Source of the DNA: CAYPHA01 sp964410215
Lineage (GTDB): Bacteria > Calditrichota > Calditrichia > Calditrichales > CAYPHA01
Length of the DNA: 64,000 bases
Direction: 5' to 3'
NCBI GenBank assembly: GCA_964410215.1
Contig: CAYPHA010000001.1
Location: forward strand, 124,001 to 188,000
The notes beneath the pieces are model-generated. The model was not told the origin of the DNA, did not search any database, and saw only the letters and a list, made by a program, of their open reading frames with translations. A program made the position numbers and the translations under genes. Below are positions 35,558-45,152 of this stretch, piece after piece (within the stretch, counting starts at the first letter, position 1; each line of letters begins with the position of its first letter).

Positions 35558-37808
35558 ATTGCAGCGCCCGCTCCGGAATAATGCGTTTGAACTCCTGAGC
35601 CAGGGATTCCATGTTCAAAGGCTTTGAAATATGTCCGTCCATGCCGTTTGCCAGGGACCGTTCCCGGTCCCCCGTCATGGACTGCGCCGTCAAAGCGATA
35701 ATCGGGGTATGTTTGCCGGTTTGTTTTTCTTTTTTCCGGATGGCCGATGTTGCTTCATAACCGTTCATCACAGGCATCTGTATATCCATTAAAATCAGAT
35801 CATACTCATGTGTCTGCCAATATTCCAGGGCTTCTTTACCGTTTTGAACGATGTGTGTCCTGTGTCCGAGTCGTTTTAAAATGCGTTGGGCTAGCTTCTG
35901 ATTGATGGTATTATCTTCTGCAAGCAAAATACTTAACGGATGAGAATCGGTACCGGGATCAGAAAAGGTTTCAGCAACGGGAGACGGTTCTGCCTCGGGC
36001 GTTATATTTTTACCAACTAATGATACGATCGAATCCAGGAGCTCGGAAGGTTTTGCCGGTTGTTTCAGAAAGCGGTCAATTCCGTTTTCCTTAAAATCCT
36101 CATAATACACATCATTAAAATCGGATGATATGGCAATGCAATAGGCTTGCATCCCTTCACTCACCTGCCTGAATGCAGTACCCATTTCCAGGCAATTCGT
36201 ATTGTATTCGGAGCAGTCTATAATAATCAGATTAAATGGTTCATTCCGTTCAAAAGCATTTCTCGTGGCCTCAAGCGCCTTTTCTCTGTCAAAGAATAAG
36301 CGGGGTGACATTTCCCACTGGTAAATCAGACGCTGTAGCTGGCGCGCACTGATCTCATTGTCACTGTAGATGAGAACACGCAATCCATCCAGCAAGGCCA
36401 GTCTGTTTGGCTGCTCTGATTTTTCTCCGGGCCTATCTTCGTGATCAAGGCGGAGAGTAAAATAAAATGTGGAACCCGGGGTCCCGGAATCGGATTTTAG
36501 AAAAGGAGAAGGGCTTTCTAGCCACATTTCGCCATTCATTAAGGTGACCAGTTTATGCGCTATGGATAAACCTAATCCAGCCCCGCCATAGCGACGTGAT
36601 GTTACGGAACCGGCTTTTTCCAGACTCCTGAAAATGAGTTCCTGCCTGTCTTTTGGAATTCCTATCCCGGTATCGGTTACGGAGAACAACAGGACAATAC
36701 CATCTTCGCTGTCTGAAACATGTTTGTCGATACGTAACGTGATGCTGCCCTTTTCGGTATATTTAATTGAATTGCTTACCAGGTTACTGATGATCTTCCG
36801 TATCCTGCCGGCGTCGCCAATAAGGACATCCGGTATTTTAGAGGAGATCATGTAGGAAATCCTGATGTCTTTTTTTCCGGCACGGCTGTCAACCGCTTTC
36901 TTGGAATCATCGATGATATCACGGAGCCGGAATCTCGTTTTTTCCAGTTCGAATGTACCGGTATTCAGTTTGGCAAGATCCAGGATCTCGTTTAACAGGC
37001 TGAGTAAGTTTTCCGAGGATGATTTGACAATATGAAGGTTCTCTTTTTGAAAGGGTGTCAGTTCGGTAGACAAAACCAGGTCGGTCATTCCCATGATGCC
37101 GGTCATGGGTGTTCGTAATTCATGACTTAAATTGCTCAGGAAAGCGTATTGATTAATGAAATCGTTTGCCGGTTCATCCGTTTCTTTTGTTTTCTGTGTT
37201 TGCTCGACATGGTTTTCTTTCATTGTAATGCTGAATTCATCAGAAGAGATCGGTGAAATTTTGATGATCCGGTTTACCGATTTCACAGCGCCATGGGATA
37301 TATTGTCGGTGTATAATTCCTGGGAGGAACCTGTATACTGCGCAAGTTGCAGTTTTTCCTCGAAAAGCGAGATATAATCGGGATGAAGAAGGGATACGAA
37401 GGGCCGGCTGTGTATTGTTTCATCAGCATCATTGGATATTAAAATCCTTCCTTTGCGGTTGATAATATAAATGGGCTCAGATAGTGTATTGATCATCGCC
37501 CGGAGTTTTGTCAGATTATGACAGCTATTATCCGCTCTTCCCCTGAAGAACCGGAATCCTGCAATCATTGAAGGGAGTGCTGCTGAAGCGAGCAGGGGAA
37601 TGGAGAAGGTTGAATTCATGTCCACCACATAAAGGAGGGAGATAAAAAAAATAATAGATAGATAGTGGAAAATCCTGTATCTTCTTCCCTGAAGTTGGAT
37701 ATTCACCGGCGACTCCATTTCTTTAAAGTCCGTTTTTACTATATAGTGTTTTCGGAATGCAACAACATTTCTGAACTTTAGGCATGGTGTTGGTAAGAAA
37801 ATTCTCAC
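35556..37808 (-). CDS. hybrid sensor histidine kinase with two receiver domains
   Basis: Order: N-terminal membrane segment(s) (RIFHYLSIIFFISLLYVVDM), a degenerate PAS-like region (SEPIYIINRKGRILISN), HisKA with LSNLSHELRTPMTGIMG, HATPase with VSNSIKYTEKGS, DTGIGIP and GGAGLGLSI, a divergent receiver (LIYSDNEISARQL, IIIDCSEYN) and a canonical receiver (ILLAEDNTINQKLAQ, LMDIQMPVMNG, KPLN). The start is uncertain: GTG 37808 has no ribosome binding site, ATG 37718 (residue 31) is as likely. No output domain or cognate regulator is adjacent; the signal is unknown. Confidence 0.88.
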   Translation of the reverse strand: MRIFLPTPCLKFRNVVAFRKHYIVKTDFKEMESPVNIQLQGRRYRIFHYLSIIFFISLLYVVDMNSTFSIPLLASAALPSMIAGFRFFRGRADNSCHNLTKLRAMINTLSEPIYIINRKGRILISNDADETIHSRPFVSLLHPDYISLFEEKLQLAQYTGSSQELYTDNISHGAVKSVNRIIKISPISSDEFSITMKENHVEQTQKTKETDEPANDFINQYAFLSNLSHELRTPMTGIMGMTDLVLSTELTPFQKENLHIVKSSSENLLSLLNEILDLAKLNTGTFELEKTRFRLRDIIDDSKKAVDSRAGKKDIRISYMISSKIPDVLIGDAGRIRKIISNLVSNSIKYTEKGSITLRIDKHVSDSEDGIVLLFSVTDTGIGIPKDRQELIFRSLEKAGSVTSRRYGGAGLGLSIAHKLVTLMNGEMWLESPSPFLKSDSGTPGSTFYFTLRLDHEDRPGEKSEQPNRLALLDGLRVLIYSDNEISARQLQRLIYQWEMSPRLFFDREKALEATRNAFERNEPFNLIIIDCSEYNTNCLEMGTAFRQVSEGMQAYCIAISSDFNDVYYEDFKENGIDRFLKQPAKPSELLDSIVSLVGKNITPEAEPSPVAETFSDPGTDSHPLSILLAEDNTINQKLAQRILKRLGHRTHIVQNGKEALEYWQTHEYDLILMDIQMPVMNGYEATSAIRKKEKQTGKHTPIIALTAQSMTGDRERSLANGMDGHISKPLNMESLAQEFKRIIPERALQ

Positions 37809-37887
37809 TATCTATCGAAATTTTATGAAACCAGGGGTGTGCACGGCAACAGACAACGTGAATTACTCAAAAATGAGGGAGGTCAAA

Positions 37888-39567
37888 ATGCCCGGAATGT
37901 ACCGCAACCTTTTTCCTGTTCTCATAATTGCGATTCTTTTTTTTATTTTTGGTCTTTATTTTAATGACGTAATTTCTACAAACAATATTACACCATCTGC
38001 CGTCAGCAAAGCAGAAATCGTTTCCGGACTGTCTTTTTCGCAATCCGAACGGGATTCCATGCTGGATGCACTGAAAGAACAGTTGGGAAATTATGAATCC
38101 ATCCATACAACCGACTTGCAGAATGATGTCCCTCCGGCCATCCGGTTTAATCCCCTGCCGGCGGGATGGACACCGGACCATCTCCCTGAAACGTTTAAAC
38201 TGAGTGACTATTCACGGGTAGAGATTCCGTCTGAAAGAAACGATCTTGCGTTTTATACAGTAGGTGAATTAGCCTTTCTCATACAAAATGGTAAGCTGTC
38301 ATCGGCCGAGCTAACAGCGTTTTTTATCGATCGGTTGAAGCGATTCAGCCCTGAGCTGGAATGTCTGATCACGCTGAACGAAGTAAAGGCGCTGGAAGCC
38401 GCTGAAAAAGCCGATCAGGAAATCGCATCCGGGATGTACCGCGGCCCGTTGCACGGTATCCCCTACGGTATCAAAGATCTGTTTGCGACGAAAGGATTGA
38501 AAACCACCTGGGGTGCAAAACCGTTCGAAGATCAGATTTTGAACTATGACGCTGCTGTGGTCGAAAAACTGAGGGATGCCGGTGCCGTGATGGTAGCCAA
38601 GCTGACCATGGGCGCTCTGGCCTGGGGGGATGTCTGGTTCGGGGGCAAGACGCGTAATCCCTGGGATCCGGAACAGGGTTCCAGCGGGTCTTCGGCCGGC
38701 TCCGCTTCAGCCGTCTCCGCGGGGCTGGTTCCGTTTGCCATCGGGACGGAAACATGGGGGTCGATCGTTTCACCCTCAACCGTATGCGGAGTAACGGGGT
38801 TACGTCCCACCTATGGAAGAGTCAGCCGTTACGGCGCGATGGCGCTGAGCTGGTCCATGGATAAAATCGGCCCGATCTGCAGGAATGCCGAGGATGCCGC
38901 CATGGTGTTCAAGGCCATTGCCGGCCCGGACGGCAGAGATCTGACTGTTTATGATTTCCCGGTTTCCTATGATGCCGGTCAGCCCGTTAGTGATCTGCGT
39001 ATCGGGTATGTACGCAGCGATTTTGAATCGGACTATGCCTTCCGGAATCAGGATTCTCTTTCGCTGGTCCGAATGGAGGCGATGGGCGTTGATTTAATAC
39101 CGTTAGAGCTGCCGGACCTACCGGTCGGAGACCTGTCATTCATCCTTAACGCGGAAGCGGCCGCGGCATTTGACGCTCTGACACGCAGCAACCGGGATGA
39201 TCTGCTGGTTCGACAGGTGAAGAATGCCTGGCCCAATGTGTTCCGGGCGGCACGATTTATCCCGGCGGTGGAATATATTAACGCCAACAGGGTACGCAGC
39301 ATGCTGATTAATGAGATGCAGGACGTGTTCGAAAAAGTGGACCTGTTCCTGGCCCCTTCATGGCAGGGAAACACGCTCCTGCTGACCAACCTGACCGGCC
39401 ATCCCTGCGTGGTGGTGCCTAATGGCTTCGATGATGACGGGCATCCGACGAGTATCACCTTCATCGGAGATCTGTTCATGGAAGGAGAAATTCTGGCCGT
39501 GGCAAAGACATTTCAGGATGCGACCGGCTTTCATCTGAAACATCCCTCATTGGCCTGGGAGGATTAA
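37888..39567 (+). CDS. amidase-signature family amidase, membrane-anchored
   Basis: ATG 37888 has GAGGGAGG at 37875-37882 and gives a 560-residue protein that begins with a membrane anchor (NLFPVLIIAILFFIFGLYF). The amidase signature follows with the Ser-Ser-Lys triad: Lys in LHGIPYGIKDLFATKG, Ser in the GSSGSSAGSA stretch, and Ser in ETWGSIVSP. It hydrolyses an amide; substrate unknown. The decayed gamma-glutamyltransferase starts four bases after its stop, so the two were probably cotranscribed. Confidence 0.9.
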   Translation: MPGMYRNLFPVLIIAILFFIFGLYFNDVISTNNITPSAVSKAEIVSGLSFSQSERDSMLDALKEQLGNYESIHTTDLQNDVPPAIRFNPLPAGWTPDHLPETFKLSDYSRVEIPSERNDLAFYTVGELAFLIQNGKLSSAELTAFFIDRLKRFSPELECLITLNEVKALEAAEKADQEIASGMYRGPLHGIPYGIKDLFATKGLKTTWGAKPFEDQILNYDAAVVEKLRDAGAVMVAKLTMGALAWGDVWFGGKTRNPWDPEQGSSGSSAGSASAVSAGLVPFAIGTETWGSIVSPSTVCGVTGLRPTYGRVSRYGAMALSWSMDKIGPICRNAEDAAMVFKAIAGPDGRDLTVYDFPVSYDAGQPVSDLRIGYVRSDFESDYAFRNQDSLSLVRMEAMGVDLIPLELPDLPVGDLSFILNAEAAAAFDALTRSNRDDLLVRQVKNAWPNVFRAARFIPAVEYINANRVRSMLINEMQDVFEKVDLFLAPSWQGNTLLLTNLTGHPCVVVPNGFDDDGHPTSITFIGDLFMEGEILAVAKTFQDATGFHLKHPSLAWED

Positions 39568-39571
39568 TACC

Positions 39572-39789
39572 ATGAAAGCATATTTTTTACTTTTTATTTT
39601 GTATTTTTTATTGTCACTTACAGCGGCATACCTTATGAGAGTGTTCGGGAATTGGTAAAAATGGGTCATACGGTCCGTCACCGGGTTGGCGGGTTCGGCG
39701 GATACCAGGCGATCATGTATGACGAGGAAAACGGCATCTATTATGGCGCTTCTGAAAGCCGGAAGGACGGTCAGGCTGCCGGGTATTAG
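39572..39789 (+). pseudogene. decayed gamma-glutamyltransferase (signal peptide plus C-terminus only)
   Basis: ATG 39572, with GGGAGG upstream, encodes a normal signal peptide (KAYFLLFILYFLLSLTAA) that stops after 23 codons at 39641-39661. In the next frame, from about 39628, the C-terminus of a gamma-glutamyltransferase is readable: LVKMGHTVRHRVGGFGGYQA, then GIYYGASESRKDGQAAGY and a stop. About 500 residues, including the autocatalytic Thr, are gone. A single deletion joining the two ends out of frame explains this. The open remnants cannot give an active enzyme. Confidence 0.75.
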
Positions 39790-39940
39790 AAAATCGGGAT
39801 ATCAGGTAACCGGGAAAGTGATACCGGAGCCATCACAGTGGAGCAGTATGGTCAGAAACTTACCACGATGATCTGTTGGCTTCAGATACAACTTCCACGT
39901 TCGAAAATGATAATAATCCAATCATGGGAGTCGTGTTTCT

Positions 39941-40138
39941 ATGCGTGTCATCAAACATCTTTTAAAAAAGAAAGTCAGGCGGGATGATGACGGCTATGTA
40001 TATGATCCGGGAGTGGAAATGGAACAGGATCTGAAGGACTCCAGAGATCATTTTTCAAAAGATTTTTCTGATTTCATCGACGACAATCCAAAAGAAGAGG
40101 CTTACTCCAGCCTGTCAGAATTCGTTAATGGTGTGTAA
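39941..40138 (+). CDS. small charged hypothetical protein
   Basis: 65 residues: a basic start (RVIKHLLKKKVRRDD) and an acidic remainder (DPGVEMEQDLKDSRDHFSKD). GGGAG lies about ten bases before the ATG. No family recognised and no membrane segment. The charge pattern and ribosome binding site favour a real gene, but nothing else supports it. Confidence 0.4.
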   Translation: MRVIKHLLKKKVRRDDDGYVYDPGVEMEQDLKDSRDHFSKDFSDFIDDNPKEEAYSSLSEFVNGV

Positions 40139-40252
40139 ATTCGATTTGAATATAGCCTATCTTAAGTATATTCAAGATCATACTATTTGTTCTAAAGAGT
40201 CATTTGACTGTACCGAATATCAGTAAATATATGTATTTCAGAAGGAGCAACC

Positions 40253-40645
40253 ATGTATAAAATTGAGAAAACGGGATACGGATACAAGCTGACATTTAGC
40301 GGTTTCATGACGGCGGATGAAATGTCAAAGTGGGTGGAAGAATCCAAACAGACATTAGTTTCACAAACAGGACGATTTGGTGTTTATGTTGATATGCGGA
40401 TGTTGAAACCATTGCCACCGGATGCTCAAAAACACATGCAGGAGGGACAAAAGATCTTCAAGCAAAAAGGAATGGAAAAATCGGTAGTCATTCTTAATGA
40501 CACCATTTTGACCATGCAATTCAAACGTATCGCCAAGGAAACCGGAATTTATGAGTGGGAACGTTATGTGGATGCGTCTAAAGACAATAACTGGGAGCAG
40601 AAGGGTCTGAACTGGATTAAAAACGGCGTCGATCCGGATAAATAA
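40253..40645 (+). CDS. SpoIIAA-like (STAS-related) small protein
   Basis: 130 residues with AGGAG before the ATG. The pattern (YKLTFSGFMTADEMSKWVEE, FGVYVDMRMLKPLPPDAQ, SVVILNDTILTMQFKRIAKE) is that of SpoIIAA-like alpha/beta proteins: strand, helix, a VDMRxL strand and a helix after a loop with a small residue. Function is not known; such proteins may be anti-sigma-antagonist relatives or membrane-lipid-linked. It is a single gene ended by a terminator. Confidence 0.6.
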   Translation: MYKIEKTGYGYKLTFSGFMTADEMSKWVEESKQTLVSQTGRFGVYVDMRMLKPLPPDAQKHMQEGQKIFKQKGMEKSVVILNDTILTMQFKRIAKETGIYEWERYVDASKDNNWEQKGLNWIKNGVDPDK

Positions 40646-40688
40646 GCGAAAGTCAATAATCATCATTCTATAAAATTCTTCATAAATG

Positions 40689-40717
40689 GGCCGAACCTTT
40701 TTTATTCGGCCTTTTTT
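40689..40717 (+). terminator. rho-independent terminator
   Basis: Stem GGCCGAA / TTCGGCC (40689-40695, 40705-40711) followed by CTTTTTT-type tract. It ends the SpoIIAA-like gene. Confidence 0.8.
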
Positions 40718-40891
40718 ATTTTTTTAACGATTTATTTACAACCTTCCGGTAACTTTATTTATAAAAACATTGCATTCATTTGAAGACGGAGCCTTGCTCC
40801 ATTAAATTAAAAACAATGAAACTAATATTTCCAGCCGCAAAAAAGCGGAAAAAGGAACTATTCATCTAACCATAACTACCCGGGAGATGCC

Positions 40892-42682
40892 ATGCGTGTG
40901 ACACTCTATTCCTGTTTATTTGTACTAATTATAAGCTATGCTTTATCCTCACAGGGTGCTGAATCCAAACTGGAAACGCCTTCTCTGAAACCGGCACCGT
41001 GGAACCATCTGAAAGTCAATGATGCAGAAAAGCAGTTTCAGTTCGCCATTGTTTCGGACCGCACAGGGGGGCTGAGGCCCGGTGTGTTTGCCAACGCGAT
41101 CGATAAACTGAATCTTCTCCAGCCGGAATTTGTTCTCAGTATCGGCGACCTTATCGACGGCTATACGGAAGACACCGCGCTGATGCAGAGTCAGTGGAAG
41201 GAGTTAGATGCATTGATTGACGGGCTGGACGTTCCGTTCTTCTATCTACCCGGGAATCATGATATTACAAATGCAAAAATGGTAAAATTATGGCAGGAGC
41301 GCCTCGGACCAACCTATTATCATTTCATATATAAAGATGTTCTTTTTTTGTGCCTCAATACGGAGAACCGCGAAGGGGACCGGATCGATCCTGGTCAGGT
41401 CGCCTATTTTGATTCGGTCATAACCGCCCATGATGACAGCCGGTGGATCATGGTGTTCATGCACAATCCGCTGTGGGATTACAAAAATAAAAGTGGCTAT
41501 GAAAAAATCGAAAAGCTGCTGGACGGTAAACAATACACCCTTTTTTCGGGCCATCGGCATCAGTACCTTTATGATGAAAAAAATGGCAAGGAACATTTTG
41601 TGCTGGCAACAACAGGAGGGGGCAGTGCATTGAGGGGCGCCCGTTTCGGTGAATTCGATCATATTACCTGGGTGACCATGAAGGAGACGGGACCGGTCAT
41701 CGCCCATCTTACCCTCGATGGTATTATGGATAAGGAAATTGTCACGCGAGATGATTTTTCAAGGGTACAAACCTTGCGAGACGGATCGTGGTTTTACATT
41801 GAACCGGTTGTGAGCCCGGAATCAGCATTCGAAACGCTGCAAACATACATCATTTTAAGAAATCCAACGGACCATCCCATGACCGTGAACGGGAAACTCG
41901 CTTCAGTTGATGGGCTGGAATTTGACCCGGCCCGGATTGACTGTCAGCTTGCGTCCCAATCTGAAGAAAGGGTACCGCTTACGTTGAACGCCGGAGAAAA
42001 GCCGGTATCCATTCCTGACCTGAAACCCGTCCGGGTCGAATTGACGGCACAATTCAATGAGGAACTGGCCCTGCCGGCTACAAAGGAATTGATTATGGAT
42101 TGGATTCACGAATGTCCTTCCGGTAATACCTCTTTCGATCTTGATGGCAACCTGGTGGACTGGACGGATATTCCTTTTATCGATGTCAGGTATCCGCAGT
42201 TCCTGCAGGAAGGGTGGGATTGGCATGGTGCTGAAGACGGATGGTTTCGATTCGCCGTCACCTACGATAATGATTTTCTTTACGTCGCCTTCCAATCGTT
42301 CGATGATGTAATCCTGATGGCACCGGAGAAAGCAGGTGGTGCCCGTGATCGGTTTTATCTGCATGTCGATTTGGGGTACAGTGGAAACGCGTCCGGTGCA
42401 ACGCCTTCGGAATGGCGGAAAAACTATACGATTCCGGGGGAAGCGGAGCAGGATGGTATCACCTGTGAGACCCGTCTCGGAGGAAACGGGCTGATTGCGG
42501 AATGTGCCATACCTGTGCAGCAATTCTTCAGGAATGCTGACGGAAAGCGGACTTTCCGTTTGAATGCCGGCTATATGGATCATGACAACCCGCAGAATAC
42601 GGAACCGTCCATAATCTGGTGGCGCCCCCTCTGGGACCATCGTGCAGACTACGCCGGATCCGGCGTGTTTATTGTAGATTAG
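40892..42682 (+). CDS. secreted calcineurin-like metallophosphoesterase with CBM9-like C-terminus
   Basis: GGGAG precedes the ATG and a signal peptide ends at SSQGAE. Residues about 50-280 are a calcineurin-like phosphoesterase: SDRTGG, SIGDLIDG, LPGNHD, VFMHNP and SGHRHQ supply the two-metal ligands. A linker domain follows, then a C-terminal CBM9/DOMON-like module (LDGNLVDWTDIP, FRFAVTYDNDFLYVAFQS). It is probably a periplasmic phosphodiesterase or phosphatase. There is no T9SS domain of its own, although a T9SS fragment lies 60 bases downstream. Confidence 0.85.
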   Translation: MRVTLYSCLFVLIISYALSSQGAESKLETPSLKPAPWNHLKVNDAEKQFQFAIVSDRTGGLRPGVFANAIDKLNLLQPEFVLSIGDLIDGYTEDTALMQSQWKELDALIDGLDVPFFYLPGNHDITNAKMVKLWQERLGPTYYHFIYKDVLFLCLNTENREGDRIDPGQVAYFDSVITAHDDSRWIMVFMHNPLWDYKNKSGYEKIEKLLDGKQYTLFSGHRHQYLYDEKNGKEHFVLATTGGGSALRGARFGEFDHITWVTMKETGPVIAHLTLDGIMDKEIVTRDDFSRVQTLRDGSWFYIEPVVSPESAFETLQTYIILRNPTDHPMTVNGKLASVDGLEFDPARIDCQLASQSEERVPLTLNAGEKPVSIPDLKPVRVELTAQFNEELALPATKELIMDWIHECPSGNTSFDLDGNLVDWTDIPFIDVRYPQFLQEGWDWHGAEDGWFRFAVTYDNDFLYVAFQSFDDVILMAPEKAGGARDRFYLHVDLGYSGNASGATPSEWRKNYTIPGEAEQDGITCETRLGGNGLIAECAIPVQQFFRNADGKRTFRLNAGYMDHDNPQNTEPSIIWWRPLWDHRADYAGSGVFIVD

Positions 42683-42740
42683 GTAAAATCGTTATGGGTT
42701 TTTATAAAAGTAAGCAGAAATAAAACAATTTGTAATTTAA

Positions 42741-42839
42741 ATCACCTGCCGGGCTGACGGCGTGGCAAGCGGCATCTATTTTTATACCATTGAAGCCGGC
42801 CCCTATCATGCCGTACGAAAAATGATACTTTTGCAGTGA
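42741..42839 (+). pseudogene. relic of a T9SS C-terminal domain
   Basis: A frame with no start reads ADGVASGIYFYTIEAG and then RKMILLQ and a stop, the standard end of a type A T9SS sorting domain as in the GH18 protein. The rest of the gene is absent. It is in a different frame from the metallophosphoesterase gene, which has its own complete end, so it is the remains of another secreted-protein gene. Confidence 0.65.
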
Positions 42840-42970
42840 GTGGGAATAAAAACGGGAAGAAATGCTTACACTTAGTTGTTAATGTGATGAACAGCATAGC
42901 TTATGCGTTCTGAATATGATACTCTTGAAAACCAAAACAACAGTGTAGTAACAATAATTAAGGGGGACAT

Positions 42971-43771
42971 ATGTCACGCTTACGCATTTTTTCTATTTTA
43001 CTTTTATCTGCTTCTTTTCTGATGGTTTCCTGTTCAGATGATAAGGGTACGGATTCCAATCAGAGTGCTATTCCGGACAATGCTGTGGAATTTCAATCAT
43101 CCGAGGAAGTTGCCATCTATTCTCAATCCGTGTTTTACAGTGTTGCCGCTTTCATGTCTCAGGGAAAATCATACCTGACTGTCAAAGAAAGTAAAGGAAC
43201 CCTGGAGAAGACCACCACAACCCAGGACGGCGACACAACCTATTTTGACGAAGATACAGGCACCTGGATTTCAGAAGGTTTTGTTGACATGGAACAGGAA
43301 GGTAACAATATCGACATGGGATATTACCATGAGATTCAATTTCTGAGCGGCGAGGAAGCGCAGCAATTTCCTGTTAATATCGATGCCATGCATATCCTGA
43401 TGGATGTTGTCGGAAATTATAACATCTCCAGTGAAGGCAATACCTACATAATGGATTTAAAATACCACCTGGACCTTACCTATACCGGTTTGCAGGGCAC
43501 GGCGGTTGTGATAAACGGGAATGGCCTATATGATTATGAGTTTGAATTTTCCGGACAGCAGAACAGTAAAAGCCGGATATATTTTCTGTATACCCTCAAC
43601 AATATGACCATACCGGAAGAGGGCTATCCTGTCGGTGAAATGAGCCTTGAGACCAAACGCTGGTCGGTCGATATCGTCTTCGACGGTTCGGACTCGGCAA
43701 TACTGACGATTATGGATTCCGGCAGGCTTGTCAATACGGATGATTTCTATCTGGGAGATTTTTATTATTAA
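42971..43771 (+). CDS. hypothetical lipoprotein
   Basis: 266 residues; GGGGG just before the ATG, then a lipoprotein signal with lipobox MVSC (Cys about residue 21) and an acidic linker (SDDKGTDSNQ). The mature part is beta-rich and acidic with no recognised family. Terminated by a strong hairpin. Codon use and composition match the neighbours. Confidence 0.65.
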   Translation: MSRLRIFSILLLSASFLMVSCSDDKGTDSNQSAIPDNAVEFQSSEEVAIYSQSVFYSVAAFMSQGKSYLTVKESKGTLEKTTTTQDGDTTYFDEDTGTWISEGFVDMEQEGNNIDMGYYHEIQFLSGEEAQQFPVNIDAMHILMDVVGNYNISSEGNTYIMDLKYHLDLTYTGLQGTAVVINGNGLYDYEFEFSGQQNSKSRIYFLYTLNNMTIPEEGYPVGEMSLETKRWSVDIVFDGSDSAILTIMDSGRLVNTDDFYLGDFYY

Positions 43772-43800
43772 TCCAGGATTTCAAAATAATTCAGTTATTA

Positions 43801-43823
43801 AAGCCCCGACTCCGGGGCTTTTT
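43801..43823 (+). terminator. rho-independent terminator
   Basis: Stem AAGCCCCG / CGGGGCTT with a four-base loop, followed by T5, just after the hypothetical lipoprotein gene. Confidence 0.85.
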
Positions 43824-43940
43824 GTGTTTTATAGCAGATAAAGAATCATTTGAACGGGAAGCTCTCCTTATTTAGCTTACCGGTTATTCAGTCATTTATA
43901 GGAATACATCGGTTATCTTATTATACATGGAGCTTCACCT

Positions 43941-45041
43941 ATGCGATTAAATGTTGGTATGTTCCTGCTGGTTATCAGTGTTTCTTTCCTTGCTTTATCT
44001 TGTGAAAGCCCCCGCGAGGTACCGGATACTTATACAAATACCCTCGTTCTGGTCAACCCCGATGTGGGTGACCTGTCTTCCTTTTTATCGATGATGGACG
44101 ATAACATCGTTGACCTGCCGGATACCGAGCTCCATGTTGTCCATTATCAGCCGGTCCGGAACCGTTATGAGACCACGAAAGAATACGTGGAAGAAAACGG
44201 ATACACAAACGTACGGTTTGAACAGATCGAGGGCGTCCTGAATGCGGATAACCTCTTTCAGGAAAACGACTGCAGTGCCGATTTTTGGCGGATCTTTGAA
44301 AACAGTAACGGGGCTCTCTTTTTCGGCGGAGCGGATTTTCCACCCGTTGTGTACGGGGCAAGGACCAATCTGCTGACCGCTATACGCACCCCTTTCCGGC
44401 ACTATTTTGAACTGTCATTTTTATTTCACCTGCTGGGCGGCTCTCAGGATACAACCCGGGCACCTTTGCTGGAAGAAAATCCCCAATACGTGGTCTACGG
44501 TTTCTGTCTGGGAATGCAGACCATGAGTTCAGCGACCGGCGGTACCATGTACCAGGATATTCCAACCGAAGTTTACGGATTGAAATATGTGGAGGATGTC
44601 GTGGAGCAGGATCCGGATGCCATGCACCGTAATTACTGGCGGAATCTCGCACCGCGGGAAGATCTCATCTGGTGCAATTTTCATCGTATCCGCTTTATTG
44701 CGGAGCGTTTTTTTATTTCAGAAATGGATTTAATACCGGATTTTAATCCTTATGTCTGCAGCAGTCATCATCAGGCGGTCAAAGATCTGGGCAGGGGATT
44801 CGAAATTACGGCCTGGTCCATGGATGGTAAAGTAGCAGAGGCGATAGCGCACAAAAAATATCCAAATGTGATTGGTGTGCAATTTCATCCGGAAGCATAT
44901 GCTATCTATTCACCGGAAGCGGGGAAACACAAACGCTCACCTGCCGATACGGTGCTGGTTTCCGAATATGATGTCATTAATGAGAAAAACAGTCTGGATT
45001 TTCATAAAAAATTCTGGATGCATTTTTCGGAATCGTTTTGA
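43941..45041 (+). CDS. lipoprotein with class I glutamine amidotransferase / gamma-glutamyl hydrolase-like domain
   Basis: 366 residues with lipobox ALSC (Cys21), so exported. The triad of class I amidotransferases is visible: nucleophile Cys189 in YGFCLGMQ, His316 and Glu318 in VQFHPEA. An N-terminal flavodoxin-like segment (LVLVNPDVGDLSSF, ALFFGGADFPP) fits the peptidase C26 / gamma-glutamyl hydrolase branch. Being a lipoprotein outside the cytoplasm, it more likely hydrolyses gamma-glutamyl or amide bonds than feeds ammonia to a partner. Next to it is a lipoprotein related to glutamate racemase. Confidence 0.8.
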   Translation: MRLNVGMFLLVISVSFLALSCESPREVPDTYTNTLVLVNPDVGDLSSFLSMMDDNIVDLPDTELHVVHYQPVRNRYETTKEYVEENGYTNVRFEQIEGVLNADNLFQENDCSADFWRIFENSNGALFFGGADFPPVVYGARTNLLTAIRTPFRHYFELSFLFHLLGGSQDTTRAPLLEENPQYVVYGFCLGMQTMSSATGGTMYQDIPTEVYGLKYVEDVVEQDPDAMHRNYWRNLAPREDLIWCNFHRIRFIAERFFISEMDLIPDFNPYVCSSHHQAVKDLGRGFEITAWSMDGKVAEAIAHKKYPNVIGVQFHPEAYAIYSPEAGKHKRSPADTVLVSEYDVINEKNSLDFHKKFWMHFSESF

Positions 45042-45152
45042 CCCACACATCAAAGATCCCTAAAGGATAACAGGATAGCAAATTACCTTTTATATCATAG
45101 AATTTTTTAAACGTTACTAGAAAATAACACAGGTGCTGAAAGGAAAAAGCGA

